Positions 45,403 through 56,036 of a DNA stretch of 64,000 nt are shown in pieces. A program made the position numbers and the translations under genes. How positions within the stretch are numbered: the first letter of the stretch is position 1; the number at the start of each line of letters is the position of its first letter. This DNA comes from Roseateles_B sp041905785 (GTDB taxonomy: Bacteria; Pseudomonadota; Gammaproteobacteria; Burkholderiales; Burkholderiaceae_C), in NCBI GenBank assembly GCA_041905785.1, contig JAYRKJ010000006.1, positions 1 through 64,000 on the forward strand. The letters run 5' to 3'. The notes under the pieces are model-generated. The model saw only the letters and a program-made list of their open reading frames with translations. It did not search any database and was not told the DNA's origin.

Positions 45403-46731
45403 ATGCCGCAAGCCCCCAAGATCCTCGCCTTCAATCTGTTCTGGCGCACTTTTGCGCTGCTGGCCGCGCTGCTGGCAGGCGCCGTGTTCGCCTGGCAACT
45501 GACCTTCCGGGCCCTGGACGCCGAGCCCCGCGCGCTGCAGTCGGCGCACCAATTGGCAGGCCTGGTGAACCTCTGCCGCTCGGCCATGGCCACCACCGAC
45601 GGCGTCAACCGGGTCGCGATGATCAAGTCGCTCACCCACAGCCGGGACATCCAGGTCGAGCTCGCCGAGCCGACCGACCAGTGGGTGGACTACGGCAGCA
45701 CGGGCTTTGCCCGCAAGCTGGCCGAGGCCCTGCAGCAGCGCCTGGGCGCGGGCACCGTGGTGGCCGGCAGCCTCAATGGCGAGCCCGGCCTCTGGGTGCG
45801 CTTCAGCATCGACACTGAGCAATACTGGCTGCGCGCCAATCCCGAGCCCATGTCGGCGCGGCTGTCGGCGAACTGGTGGTGGCTGCTGATCGCCTTGCTG
45901 GTGACCATCCTGGGCTCGGCCCTGATCGCGCGGCTGATCAACCACCCCCTGCGCGAGCTGGCGACCGCTGCCGGCCGCATCCGCGAAGGTGAATACGACT
46001 CCCGCCTGGACGAGAGCACGCTGACCAGCGAGATCCGCGAGGTCAATATGGGCTTCAACCGCATGGCCCGCGACCTAGCCAAGATGGAGGAAGACCGCAG
46101 CGTGATGCTTGCCGGCATCTCGCACGACCTGCGCACCCCGCTGGCGCGCCTGCGCCTGGAGGCGGAGATGAGCGTCACCGACGAGCTGGCCCGCCAGTAC
46201 ATGGCGCAGGACATCGACCAGCTCGACGCCATCATCAACAAGTTCATGGACTATGCGCGGCCCAGCGAGCTGGCCCTGCACCCCATCAAGCTGCGCGACG
46301 TGGCCGAACGCGAGGCCCAGGGCTTTCGCGACCCTTCCCAGATCCGCATCCAGAACAATGTGCCGGCCGACATCAAGGTCTGGGCCGACGAGGTGGAGCT
46401 GGGCCGCATCTTCCTGAACATCATGGAGAACGCGCGCCGCTACGGCCACCTGCCGGACCTGCCCACCCTGATGCTGGTGACGGCCAAGGTGCAGGGCGCC
46501 GAAGTGCTGATCACCCTGCGCGACCATGGACCCGGCGTGCCGCAGGACAAGCTGGACAAGCTCACCACCCCGTTTTTCCGCGGCGACGCCGCCCGCACCG
46601 CGGCCACCGGCGCCGGCCTGGGCCTGGCCATCGTGGAGAAGTCCGTGCAGCGCCAGGGCGGCAAGCTCTCCATGCGCAATGCCGACGACGGCGGCCTGGT
46701 CACCCAGATCCGCCTGCGCAAGGCGCAGTAG
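45403..46731 (+). CDS. envZ: Sensor histidine kinase EnvZ
   Basis: 442 residues from ATG 45403; the frame is open upstream to 45313. Two membrane helices (about 13-33 and 157-177) flank a periplasmic sensor. These are followed by HAMP, the H-box GISHDLRTPLARLRLEAEMS with His241, and HATPase with NIMENARRYG, DHGPGVP and GAGLGLAIVEKSV. Full-length and intact. Pairs with OmpR; 118 bases separate the genes. Confidence 0.93.
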   Translation: MPQAPKILAFNLFWRTFALLAALLAGAVFAWQLTFRALDAEPRALQSAHQLAGLVNLCRSAMATTDGVNRVAMIKSLTHSRDIQVELAEPTDQWVDYGSTGFARKLAEALQQRLGAGTVVAGSLNGEPGLWVRFSIDTEQYWLRANPEPMSARLSANWWWLLIALLVTILGSALIARLINHPLRELATAAGRIREGEYDSRLDESTLTSEIREVNMGFNRMARDLAKMEEDRSVMLAGISHDLRTPLARLRLEAEMSVTDELARQYMAQDIDQLDAIINKFMDYARPSELALHPIKLRDVAEREAQGFRDPSQIRIQNNVPADIKVWADEVELGRIFLNIMENARRYGHLPDLPTLMLVTAKVQGAEVLITLRDHGPGVPQDKLDKLTTPFFRGDAARTAATGAGLGLAIVEKSVQRQGGKLSMRNADDGGLVTQIRLRKAQ

Positions 46732-46742
46732 CACCGCGGCGG

Positions 46743-46790
46743 CTCAGCCGGCGCGCATCAGCCGGCGCGCATCAGCAGGCGCGCATCAGC
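46743..46790. repeat. 14-bp tandem repeats at the ispF stop
   Basis: The unit cagccggcgcgcat (third copy cagcaggcgcgcat) is repeated head to tail across the end of ispF and the ispF-envZ junction. The ispF stop at 46772 lies in this array, and each downstream copy carries another TGA in the minus-strand sequence. Probably slippage; the two genes converge here. Confidence 0.8.
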
Positions 46791-47263
46791 AGGCACACCG
46801 CGCGGGTCTCGATGGCCCGGCCCTCGCCCACCGGCCCCATCTTCTCGGCCGTCTTGGCCTTCACGTTGACCCGATCAAGCGGCAGGCTCAGCACCTGAGC
46901 CAGGCGCTCGCGCATGGGCGCGATGTGCGGCGCCATCTTGGGCGCCTGGGCGACGATGGTCGTGTCGATGTTGACGACGGCCCAGCCCGCCTCGCGCACC
47001 CTGCGATGCGCCTCGGCCAGCAGCAGCATGGAATCGACGTTCTTGAATTCCGCCGCCGTGTCGGGGAAGAGCTTGCCGATGTCGCCCAGGGCCGCGGCGC
47101 CCAGCAGGGCATCGGTGATGGCATGCGCGAGCGCATCGGCATCGGAATGGCCCAGCAGGCCGTGGCTGTGGGGAATGGTGACGCCGCCGAGGATCAGCGG
47201 GCGGCCGGTGACGAGCTGATGCGTGTCCCAGCCTTCGCCGATGCGCAGGTCCAGAGGATTCAT
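46772..47263 (-). CDS. ispF: 2-C-methyl-D-erythritol 2,4-cyclodiphosphate synthase IspF
   Basis: 163 residues, normal. Metal-binding DTH (WDTHQLV, near residue 14) and the signature LLGHSDADALAHAITDALLG are present, plus VNVKAKTAEKMG and GEGRAIETRAVCLL. It catalyses the cyclisation step of the MEP isoprenoid pathway. ATG 47263 matches family N-termini (MNPLDLRIGEG); 47284 would add 7 residues. It overlaps no neighbour from this start and lies just downstream of the small membrane protein gene. Confidence 0.95.
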   Translation of the reverse strand: MNPLDLRIGEGWDTHQLVTGRPLILGGVTIPHSHGLLGHSDADALAHAITDALLGAAALGDIGKLFPDTAAEFKNVDSMLLLAEAHRRVREAGWAVVNIDTTIVAQAPKMAPHIAPMRERLAQVLSLPLDRVNVKAKTAEKMGPVGEGRAIETRAVCLLMRAC

Positions 47264-47273
47264 TTGTCGAGAC

Positions 47274-47651
47274 TCACTTTCCATGAGGGCGGCGCGCCCG
47301 GATGAGGCGGTTTTGAAGGCACCAGCTCAGAACGGCGAGCAGCAGGGGCACGCCCACGGACCAACTGCCTTCGAATTCGCGCAGCGCAATCTCGCCGCGG
47401 TAGTCCAGCAACGGCCCTGCTGCCAGCAGCACCCAAACGGGCCCCAGTACAAAGGTCAAGGCCAAGGTGCCGCCGCGCCGGGGCTTGGGCACGAAAAAGG
47501 CGGCACGAACCAGCAGGACGGTATACAGGCCCACCAGCAGCGGCAGGCCGACCACCACGAGCAGCAGCCCGCCGCCATGCGCAAACGCCGGCAGGCTGAA
47601 GCCACTTGTGACCATCAGCAGCAACAGCCGACGCCAAGCCAGGCCGCTCAT
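47274..47651 (-). CDS. Small membrane protein between ispD and ispF
   Basis: 125 residues, not recognised. N-terminal signal or anchor (LLLLMVTSGFSLPAFAHGGG) and two to three further hydrophobic segments (LLVVVGLPLLVGLYTVLLV; LALTFVLGPVWVLLAAGPLL; VPLLLAVLSWCLQ). It starts in a 4-base overlap with the ispD stop and ends 10 bases before the ispF ATG, so it is in the isp operon. An overlapping minus-strand frame at 47260-47637 lacks these coherent features. No isoprenoid role is implied by sequence. Confidence 0.7.
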   Translation of the reverse strand: MSGLAWRRLLLLMVTSGFSLPAFAHGGGLLLVVVGLPLLVGLYTVLLVRAAFFVPKPRRGGTLALTFVLGPVWVLLAAGPLLDYRGEIALREFEGSWSVGVPLLLAVLSWCLQNRLIRARRPHGK

Positions 47652-48364
47652 CCGCCTCGGCTCCTCAACAGGCGTTCGGCCAGTTCAAAATCGGCCGGGT
47701 AGGTCACTTTGAAATTCTCCAGCGGCGCGGGCACGAGGCGCGGACGATGGCCCAGGGCCTCGACGGCACTGGCCTCGTCCGTGGCCGCATCGCCCACCTG
47801 GCGCAGCGCGGGCTGCAGCAGGCCCAGGCGGAACATCTGCGGGGTCTGCGCGGCCCATTTGCCGCGGCGGTCCACGGTGGCCTGCACGCGGCCGTCCTGT
47901 TCGTCCTTGAGCGTGTCGGCCAGCGGCACCGCCAGCAGGCCGCCGACCTCGTCATCCTCGCAGGCCGAGATCAGCGCCTGCACCCACGCGGGCCGCAGCA
48001 GGCAGCGTGCGGCATCGTGCACCAGCACCCAGTCGTGCGGCTGCGCGCCGCGGGCCTGCAGCTCCAGCAGTCCGTTGGCGACGCTCTCGGCGCGGCTGGC
48101 GCCCCCGCAGCGCGCCACCCAGGCGCGCGCGCCCGCAAAACCGGGCACGGCGGATTCAAACCGGTCGTCCTCGGGCGCCAGCACCACCAGCGTCGCGTCC
48201 AGGCCCGGCACGGCCTGCAGGGCGTCCAGGGTGTGGGCGATCAGGGCGCGGCCGGCCAGGGGTACGTATTGCTTGGGCTGAGCGGCGCCGGAGCGGCTGC
48301 CCACGCCGGCGGCGGGCACCAGCGCGAAGCAGCGGGGCGGCACGCCCACGGAATAGGAAGTCAT
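47648..48364 (-). CDS. ispD: 2-C-methyl-D-erythritol 4-phosphate cytidylyltransferase IspD
   Basis: 238 residues. CTP-binding loop ALVPAAGVGSRSGAAQPKQY (about 13-32), VHDAARCLLRP and VTYPADFELAERLL near the C-terminus are family marks. It transfers CMP to MEP in the non-mevalonate isoprenoid pathway. The preferred start is ATG 48364 (MTSYSVG). A GTG at 48388 would add 8 residues. It is the first gene of ispD-membrane protein-ispF and divergent from the MFS gene. Confidence 0.94.
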   Translation of the reverse strand: MTSYSVGVPPRCFALVPAAGVGSRSGAAQPKQYVPLAGRALIAHTLDALQAVPGLDATLVVLAPEDDRFESAVPGFAGARAWVARCGGASRAESVANGLLELQARGAQPHDWVLVHDAARCLLRPAWVQALISACEDDEVGGLLAVPLADTLKDEQDGRVQATVDRRGKWAAQTPQMFRLGLLQPALRQVGDAATDEASAVEALGHRPRLVPAPLENFKVTYPADFELAERLLRSRGG

Positions 48365-48562
48365 GAGGCGGATTGTAGAAAGCTCCACCAGCGTCCCGTC
48401 GCCACCGCCGTCTTGGGCTTGCCGCCGCCCACCGTGAAAACACTGAGAACAAATGGCATCACCCAGCCGGCATGACTTCAGGACAAGGCCGCGCCGGCGG
48501 CCTTCAATGCCGGACAGGGCCTGGCACCGCAGCTCAGCCGCCCTGCCTCCAAGGTCCTCCGC

Positions 48563-49882
48563 ATGAATCCCTCACGATCCCTTCTGCAGCGTCTGGTGCT
48601 GGTCCGCCCCGGCGAAGGCCGCGCCCTGCTCTGGGCCGCCGCCTACTTCTTCTTCCTGCTGCTGAGCTATTACCTGCTGCGCCCGGTGCGCGAGGCCATG
48701 GGCATTGCCAAAGGTGCGGACAAGCTGCCCTGGCTGATGAGCCTGACCCTGCTGGTGATGCTGGTGGCCAACCCGCTCTATGCCAAGCTGGTGTCGCGCT
48801 GGCCGCGCCGCCGCTTCATCCCGGCGGTCTCGCATTTCTTTGCGGCGAATCTGCTGGTCTTCGTCGGCCTGATGACGGCCTGGCCCGGGACCCCGTGGCT
48901 GGGCTATGCCTTCTACGTGTGGCTGAGCGTGTTCAACCTCTTCGTGGTCTCGGTGTTCTGGAGCCTGATGAGCGATGTGTTCCAGCAGGAGCAGGGCCGG
49001 CGCCTGTTCGGCCTGATTTCCGTGGGCGGCACGCTGGGCGCCATGGCGGGCGCGGCACTCACCGACGCGCTCAGCCGCGGCAGTTGGGGCCTGCAGCTCG
49101 GGCCGGCGGCCCTGATGGGACTCGCGGTGCTGGCGCTGGAGGTCGCTGTCGCCTGCATGGGCGTGCTGGGCCGGCACTTCGGGCTCTCGGAGCAGACCCA
49201 GCCGGAACGCGAGCCCGGCCCCTCGGCCTTGGAGGGCTGGCGGGCCATCGCGGGCTCGCGCTACCTGCAAGCCCTGTGCCTCTACATGCTGCTGTATGCG
49301 CTGACCTCGACCTTTCTCTACCTGACCCAGGGCGAGATCGTGGCCCGCAGCTTTGCCAGCAGCGCCGAGCGCACGGCGGCCTTTGCACGGCTGGATCTGT
49401 GGGTCAATGCCCTGACCCTGCTGACCCAGCTCCTGCTGACCGGCCGCCTGCTGCGCTGGATCGGCGTGGGCGGTGTCCTCTTGGTGCTGCCCACCTTGAC
49501 CCTCGCCGGCTTCGGCGCCCTGGCGCTGTGGCCCGGCTTCGCGATGCTGGCGGCCGTGCAGGTGCTGCGCCGCGGCCTGCACTATGCGGTGGACCGTCCT
49601 GCGCGCGAGCTGCTGTACATCCCGCTGGGACCGGAGGAGCGCTACAAGTCCAAGCCCTTCATCGACACCTTCGTCTTCCGCGTCGGCGATGTGATGGGCG
49701 TCTGGGCGCCCACGCTGCTGAGCACCCTGGCCCTGCCCGTCAGCCTCGCCGCCATGGCCTGCGCGACCCTGTGGATCTGCAATGGCCGCTACTTGGGGCT
49801 GCTGGTCCGCCGACAGCCCCCTGCCGCCCCCTGCACGGCGCGGTCGCCAGACGCCGGGCCCGCCGCCGTGACGCATCCCTGA
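48563..49882 (+). CDS. MFS/ATP:ADP-antiporter-like membrane carrier
   Basis: 439 residues with about 12 membrane helices. The N-terminus (ALLWAAAYFFFLLLSYYLLR then PVREAMGIAKGADKLPWLMS) resembles bacterial Npt1/Npt2-like MFS proteins related to nucleotide translocases. The mid-section SVFWSLMSDVFQQEQGRRLF and SKPFIDTFVFRVGDVMGVW are shared with that group. The substrate is unknown in free-living bacteria. ATG 48563 follows caaggtcctccgc, a weak site. Upstream 198 bases are non-coding and divergent from ispD. Confidence 0.8.
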   Translation: MNPSRSLLQRLVLVRPGEGRALLWAAAYFFFLLLSYYLLRPVREAMGIAKGADKLPWLMSLTLLVMLVANPLYAKLVSRWPRRRFIPAVSHFFAANLLVFVGLMTAWPGTPWLGYAFYVWLSVFNLFVVSVFWSLMSDVFQQEQGRRLFGLISVGGTLGAMAGAALTDALSRGSWGLQLGPAALMGLAVLALEVAVACMGVLGRHFGLSEQTQPEREPGPSALEGWRAIAGSRYLQALCLYMLLYALTSTFLYLTQGEIVARSFASSAERTAAFARLDLWVNALTLLTQLLLTGRLLRWIGVGGVLLVLPTLTLAGFGALALWPGFAMLAAVQVLRRGLHYAVDRPARELLYIPLGPEERYKSKPFIDTFVFRVGDVMGVWAPTLLSTLALPVSLAAMACATLWICNGRYLGLLVRRQPPAAPCTARSPDAGPAAVTHP

Positions 49883-49913
49883 CCCCCGCCCACCCTGTTG
49901 AAAAGGAAGCCTC

Positions 49914-51035
49914 ATGAATCCCTCCCGCCGACACCTCATGCAATGGACCGCCGGCCTCGGCGCCCTCGGCCTGCTGCCCCTGTCCCATGCCGCGGGCGAA
50001 GCGCCAGCACGCACGGCGCCCAAGCGCATCCTGATCCTGGGCGGCACGGGCTTCCTGGGCCCGGCCATCGTCGAGGTGGCCAAGGCCCGGGGGCACGTCC
50101 TGACCCTCTTCAACCGCGGCCGCACGCGGCCCGGCCTCTTCCCCGACATCGAGAAGCGCCAGGGCGACCGCGACCCGCGCAAGGGCGAGGGCCTGAAGTC
50201 GCTGGAGACGGGCGAATGGGATGCCGTCATCGACGACTCCGGCTACTACCCCCGCATGGTGGGCGCCTCCGCGCAGCTGCTGGCGCCGCGGGTGAAGCAG
50301 TACCTCTACATCTCCAGCATCAGCGCCTACAAGGAGCCCGTGCCGGTGGGGGGCGACGAGGACTCGCCCCTGGCCACGCTGGCCGATCCGACGGTCGAGA
50401 CCATGGGCAAGAACTTCGAGCACTACGGCGGTCTCAAGGCCGCCTGCGAGGCGGCCGTCGCCAAGGCGCTGCCGGAGCGCTGCGCGCTGGTCCGCCCGGG
50501 CTACATCGTCGGCCCGGACGACCCCACCGGCCGTTTCACCTACTGGCCCGTGCGCTTCGACAAGGGCGGCGAGATCGCCGTTCCCGGCGCCCCCACGGAC
50601 CCGCTGCAGCTGATTGACGTGCGCGACCTCGCGGCCTGGCTGGTGCACCTGGTCGAGACCGGCACCACGGGCCGCTTCAATGCCCTGGGCCCGGCCGAGC
50701 CCATGCACTGGGGGCGCGTGATCGAGGCCTGCGGCAAGGTCGCCGGCGCGCCCGGTGCGGTCACCTGGATTCCCGGCGAGTTCATGGCCAAGCAGGAAGA
50801 CCTGGACATGCCCATCTGGGCGCCCTACCTCGGCGACAGCAAGGGCTTCCACACCTGGCGCAACGCCCGTGCGGTCAAGGCCGGCCTGCGTTTTCGGCCC
50901 GTGGAGCAGACCGTGGCCGACACCCTGGCCTGGTACAAAACCCAGCTCGGCGAGGACAAGGGACGCGTCAAGCTGGCCTTCAGCGCCGAGCAGGAGGCCA
51001 CGCTGCTGCAGCGCTGGAAGCAGGCGCGGGGCTGA
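49914..51035 (+). CDS. Exported NAD-dependent epimerase/dehydratase family protein
   Basis: 373 residues. A Tat-like leader (SRRHLMQWTAGLGALGLLPL, cleavage near SHAAGE) precedes a Rossmann fold with ILGGTGFLGPAIVEVAKARG. An extended SDR core follows, with YISSISAYKEPVP and YGGLKAACEAAVAKAL (a YxxxK-like site is not perfectly placed). Exported SDRs of this type are found in many proteobacteria; the substrate is unknown. It lies 31 bases after the MFS gene with aaaaggaag before the ATG, and is convergent with clpB. Confidence 0.8.
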   Translation: MNPSRRHLMQWTAGLGALGLLPLSHAAGEAPARTAPKRILILGGTGFLGPAIVEVAKARGHVLTLFNRGRTRPGLFPDIEKRQGDRDPRKGEGLKSLETGEWDAVIDDSGYYPRMVGASAQLLAPRVKQYLYISSISAYKEPVPVGGDEDSPLATLADPTVETMGKNFEHYGGLKAACEAAVAKALPERCALVRPGYIVGPDDPTGRFTYWPVRFDKGGEIAVPGAPTDPLQLIDVRDLAAWLVHLVETGTTGRFNALGPAEPMHWGRVIEACGKVAGAPGAVTWIPGEFMAKQEDLDMPIWAPYLGDSKGFHTWRNARAVKAGLRFRPVEQTVADTLAWYKTQLGEDKGRVKLAFSAEQEATLLQRWKQARG

Positions 51036-51050
51036 TCCACCGCGGCCAGG

Positions 51051-51084
51051 AAAAAGGGCGTGACCCGCGCGGGTTCACGCCCTT
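51051..51084 (-). terminator. Intrinsic terminator of clpB
   Basis: The hairpin AAGGGCGTGA(A)CCC paired with its complement across a GCGC loop is followed on the minus strand by TTTTT. It lies 22 bases past the clpB stop. The plus-strand side lacks a T-run, so it mainly serves clpB and may act weakly for the epimerase gene. Confidence 0.85.
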
Positions 51085-51105
51085 GGCTGGGAGCCGCCCA
51101 GGCGC

Positions 51106-53709
<2,604 letters not shown>

Positions 53710-53733
53710 GGATGAAATCCTCCGTTGTCGTGC

Positions 53734-53761
53734 AAGTGGGCCCTGGTGCCGGCATTTCAAG
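53734..53761 (-). promoter_or_regulatory. RpoH (sigma-32) promoter of clpB
   Basis: On the minus strand CTTGAAA (53761-53755) is followed after 13 bases by GCCCACTT (53741-53734). The heat-shock consensus is CTTGAAA-N13/14-CCCCATNT. Position, spacing and the downstream clpB gene all agree. Confidence 0.7.
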
Positions 53762-53815
53762 GGCCTTGCGTGCGCCCCCGAGCACAAGCCCCGGTGCCGG
53801 GCCAGAATGCGCGCC

Positions 53816-54346
53816 ATGTCAAAGCCGCCCTCTCAAGCCAAGCCGTCCGAGCTTCAGCTCAGCACCATCCCCACCCTTCTACGCTATCTCCGACAGCTGG
53901 ACGGGCTTCTTGACCTGGCTCAATCCCGTTGCCGAAGCTTGCGCGCGGACGAGGCCGCGCTGCTCGACGCCCGCCTCGCGCCAGACATGATGCCGCTGCG
54001 CAGCCAGGTCTGGATCTGCGGCAACTTCGTGCCGCGCATGGCGGCGGTGCTGCGCGGCACGCCGCCAACGTACCCGGACTGGCCCGCGGACCTGGCGGGC
54101 ATGCGCCAGCAAGTACAGACCCTGCTGGTCCAGGTGCAGGAATGGCCCCCCGAGGACTTCGAACCCGCCGACCGCCCAGTGGAAGGCGATGCCGGCCAGG
54201 CCAGGCTGCAGATGCCGCTGCGTGCCTGGATCCATGAGTTCGCCCTGCCCAACTTCTGCTTCCATCTCACGGCGGTCTACCTGCTGCTGCGCCAGCAGGG
54301 CCTGCCGCTGGGCAAAGCGCAGTACGACGGCCTGCACCGCTACTGA
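53816..54346 (+). CDS. DUF1993-family protein
   Basis: 176 residues. It is helical, with PTLLRYLRQLDGLLDLAQSR, LAPDMMPLRSQVWICGNFVP and a C-terminal EFALPNFCFHLTAVYLLLRQ, all typical of DUF1993 (DinB-like four-helix fold, function unknown). His residues could bind metal. ATG 53816 is chosen; ATG 53807 is in frame. It is divergent from clpB with 106 bases between. Confidence 0.8.
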   Translation: MSKPPSQAKPSELQLSTIPTLLRYLRQLDGLLDLAQSRCRSLRADEAALLDARLAPDMMPLRSQVWICGNFVPRMAAVLRGTPPTYPDWPADLAGMRQQVQTLLVQVQEWPPEDFEPADRPVEGDAGQARLQMPLRAWIHEFALPNFCFHLTAVYLLLRQQGLPLGKAQYDGLHRY

Positions 54347-54352
54347 GGGACC

Positions 54353-54733
54353 TCAGCTGAGGGCGGCGCGCATCAGCGCCAGGCCGGCGCCCGCGGCCAG
54401 CAGCGACCCCAGCACGTGGATCAAGCTGTGAGCCAGCGCCAGGCCGAACTCCCCGCGCTGCAGCATCACCAGGGACTCGCCCGAGAAGCTGGAGAAGGTG
54501 GTCAGCCCGCCCAGAAAGCCCGTCACGAGCAGCAGGCGGGCCAGCTCATGGGGCGTGCGGCCGAACCACTCCAGCGCCATGCCAATCATGAAGCCGCCCA
54601 GCACATTGACCAGCAGCGTGCCCAGCGGAAAGCCCGTCCAGCGCGCATTGAGCCACAGGCCCGCGCCCCAGCGCGCCAGCGCACCGGCGCTGGCACCCAG
54701 GGCCACGGCGGCGATCTGCAGCGGCAGGCTCAT
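54353..54733 (-). CDS. crcB: Fluoride channel CrcB/Fluc
   Basis: 126 residues, four membrane helices. Signatures GALARWGAGLWLN, NVLGGFMIG (conserved Asn) and GFLGGLTTFSSFSGESL (Phe-box region with the TTFSSF motif) are present. It exports fluoride as a dual-topology dimer. No fluoride riboswitch was evident upstream, since it overlaps the moaE stop by 4 bases and is translated from the same message. Confidence 0.95.
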   Translation of the reverse strand: MSLPLQIAAVALGASAGALARWGAGLWLNARWTGFPLGTLLVNVLGGFMIGMALEWFGRTPHELARLLLVTGFLGGLTTFSSFSGESLVMLQRGEFGLALAHSLIHVLGSLLAAGAGLALMRAALS

Positions 54734-55230
54734 GAACCGCTGGCGGCGTTGTCCGAGGCAATGCCCCAGCGCGCCAGGGCCGCGTCGTCCACCTCGCGGG
54801 CATCGACCCAGCGGGCACCCGCCGGCCCATGCTCCTTCTTCCAGAATGGGGCCTGGGTCTTGAGGTAGTCCATCAGGAACTCGCAGGCCTGGAAAGCCTG
54901 AGCGCGGTGCCGCGAGCTGACGAACACGCCCACGATCTGCGCCAGCGGCGCCAGCGGGCCCACCCGGTGGATCACGCGCGCGGCGAGGATGTCGAAGCGG
55001 CGGTGCGCTTCGTCGATCATGGCCTCGATGGCGGCCTCGGTCATGCCGGGGTAGTGCTCAAGCTCCATCAGCGTGATCGCGTCAGCGCCTGGCTGCCCCT
55101 CGCCACCTCGCACGGTGCCCACGAAACTGACGACGGCGCCCACGCCGCCGTCGTCGGCACGCAGGGCGGCGCACTCGGCGCTCAGGTCGAAGTCCTCGGT
55201 CTGGATGCGGACGCGCGCTGGCTTAGTCAT
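54730..55230 (-). CDS. moaE: Molybdopterin synthase catalytic subunit MoaE
   Basis: 166 residues with MoaE marks: VSFVGTVRG near residue 35, LELEHYPGMTEAAIE-like segment, RVIHRVGPLAPLAQIVGVFV, SSRHRAQAFQACEFLMDYLK and APFWKKE. It transfers sulfur from MoaD into molybdopterin; no moaD is in the window. The start overlaps the end of the Crp/Fnr gene by 8 bases, so the regulator, moaE and crcB probably share a transcript. Confidence 0.94.
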   Translation of the reverse strand: MTKPARVRIQTEDFDLSAECAALRADDGGVGAVVSFVGTVRGGEGQPGADAITLMELEHYPGMTEAAIEAMIDEAHRRFDILAARVIHRVGPLAPLAQIVGVFVSSRHRAQAFQACEFLMDYLKTQAPFWKKEHGPAGARWVDAREVDDAALARWGIASDNAASGS

Positions 55231-55942
55231 GCCCCGGATTCTGCCCCAGTGCGGCCAGCGCCTGCGGATCCAGCAGCTCGATGCCGCCGTAGCGCAGCGC
55301 GATGTGACCCTGCGCCTCCAGCGACTTCAGCGCCTTGTTCACGGTCTGCCGGCTCACGCCCATCATCAGCGCCAGCTGCTCCTGCGGCAGCCGCAGGCGG
55401 CGCGGCTGCAGAGTGCCCGGCGGGGTCAGGTCTTGCCCACCCTCCCCCTGGACCACCTGCAGCAGGCGCTTGGCCAGACGCGCTTCCAAAGGCAGGCTGG
55501 CGATGTCCTCCAGCACCTCGAAGCTCTGCCGCAGCTTGGCGCAGGCCAGGCGGGCAATGCTGCGCCAGTGCCGCGGGTGCGCCTCCAGCCAGGCCACCAG
55601 CGCCGCCTCGGGCACCAGCCACAGCCGGCTGCAGCCGTCGCTGCAGACGTCATGCGTGCGGGGCAGTCCATCCAGCAGGGAGATTTCGCCGAACCATTGG
55701 CCGGACTCGATGCAGGCCAGCAGGCTCTGCGTGCCATCGGGCTTCAGGCGCCCGACCCGCAGCGCGCCGCCGAGCACGCAGCACAGGCCCGCGGACATCT
55801 GCCCGCGATGGAACAGCAGCTCGCCGTCGACCAGGCTCAGGCCATGGCCCAGCGCGCACAGCGCCTCCTGCAGCTCGGCTTCGCAGCCTGCAAACCAGCG
55901 GCTGCCGGCCAGGGCCTTGAGCTCATCCGCGACCTGGACCAT
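55223..55942 (-). CDS. Crp/Fnr-family transcriptional regulator
   Basis: 239 residues. Cyclic-nucleotide-binding-like fold (MSAGLCCVLGGALRVGRLKP ... GQWFGEISLLDGLPRTHDV) and a C-terminal winged helix (LPQEQLALMMGVSRQTVNKA). There are several Cys in the N-half (about 20, 28, 54, 55) but not the Fnr four-Cys pattern, so a cNMP- or otherwise-regulated member is likelier. No clear ribosome-binding site precedes ATG 55942. A perfect inverted repeat lies 19 bases upstream. Confidence 0.88.
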   Translation of the reverse strand: MVQVADELKALAGSRWFAGCEAELQEALCALGHGLSLVDGELLFHRGQMSAGLCCVLGGALRVGRLKPDGTQSLLACIESGQWFGEISLLDGLPRTHDVCSDGCSRLWLVPEAALVAWLEAHPRHWRSIARLACAKLRQSFEVLEDIASLPLEARLAKRLLQVVQGEGGQDLTPPGTLQPRRLRLPQEQLALMMGVSRQTVNKALKSLEAQGHIALRYGGIELLDPQALAALGQNPGHD

Positions 55943-55960
55943 GGGTTTGTGAGGGGTTCA

Positions 55961-55980
55961 ACTGTCGAATCTTTGACAGT
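55961..55980. promoter_or_regulatory. Perfect 6-bp inverted repeat, operator candidate
   Basis: ACTGTC-N8-GACAGT spans exactly 20 bases in the divergent region between the Crp/Fnr regulator and the Mpo1-like gene. Size and spacing suit a dimeric helix-turn-helix protein. It differs from the E. coli Crp (TGTGA/TCACA) and Fnr (TTGAT/ATCAA) boxes. Autoregulation by the neighbouring regulator is inferred. Confidence 0.5.
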
Positions 55981-56036
55981 GCGAATGCTCGCCGCCGCCT
56001 AAGCTGATGGATATCAAGACAAACGAGGAGACCCGC

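Noticed and set aside
49898..50617. Plus-strand frame overlapping the epimerase gene
   Set aside because: Arg/Gly/Ala-rich shadow frame. The epimerase frame has a signal peptide and Rossmann motif.
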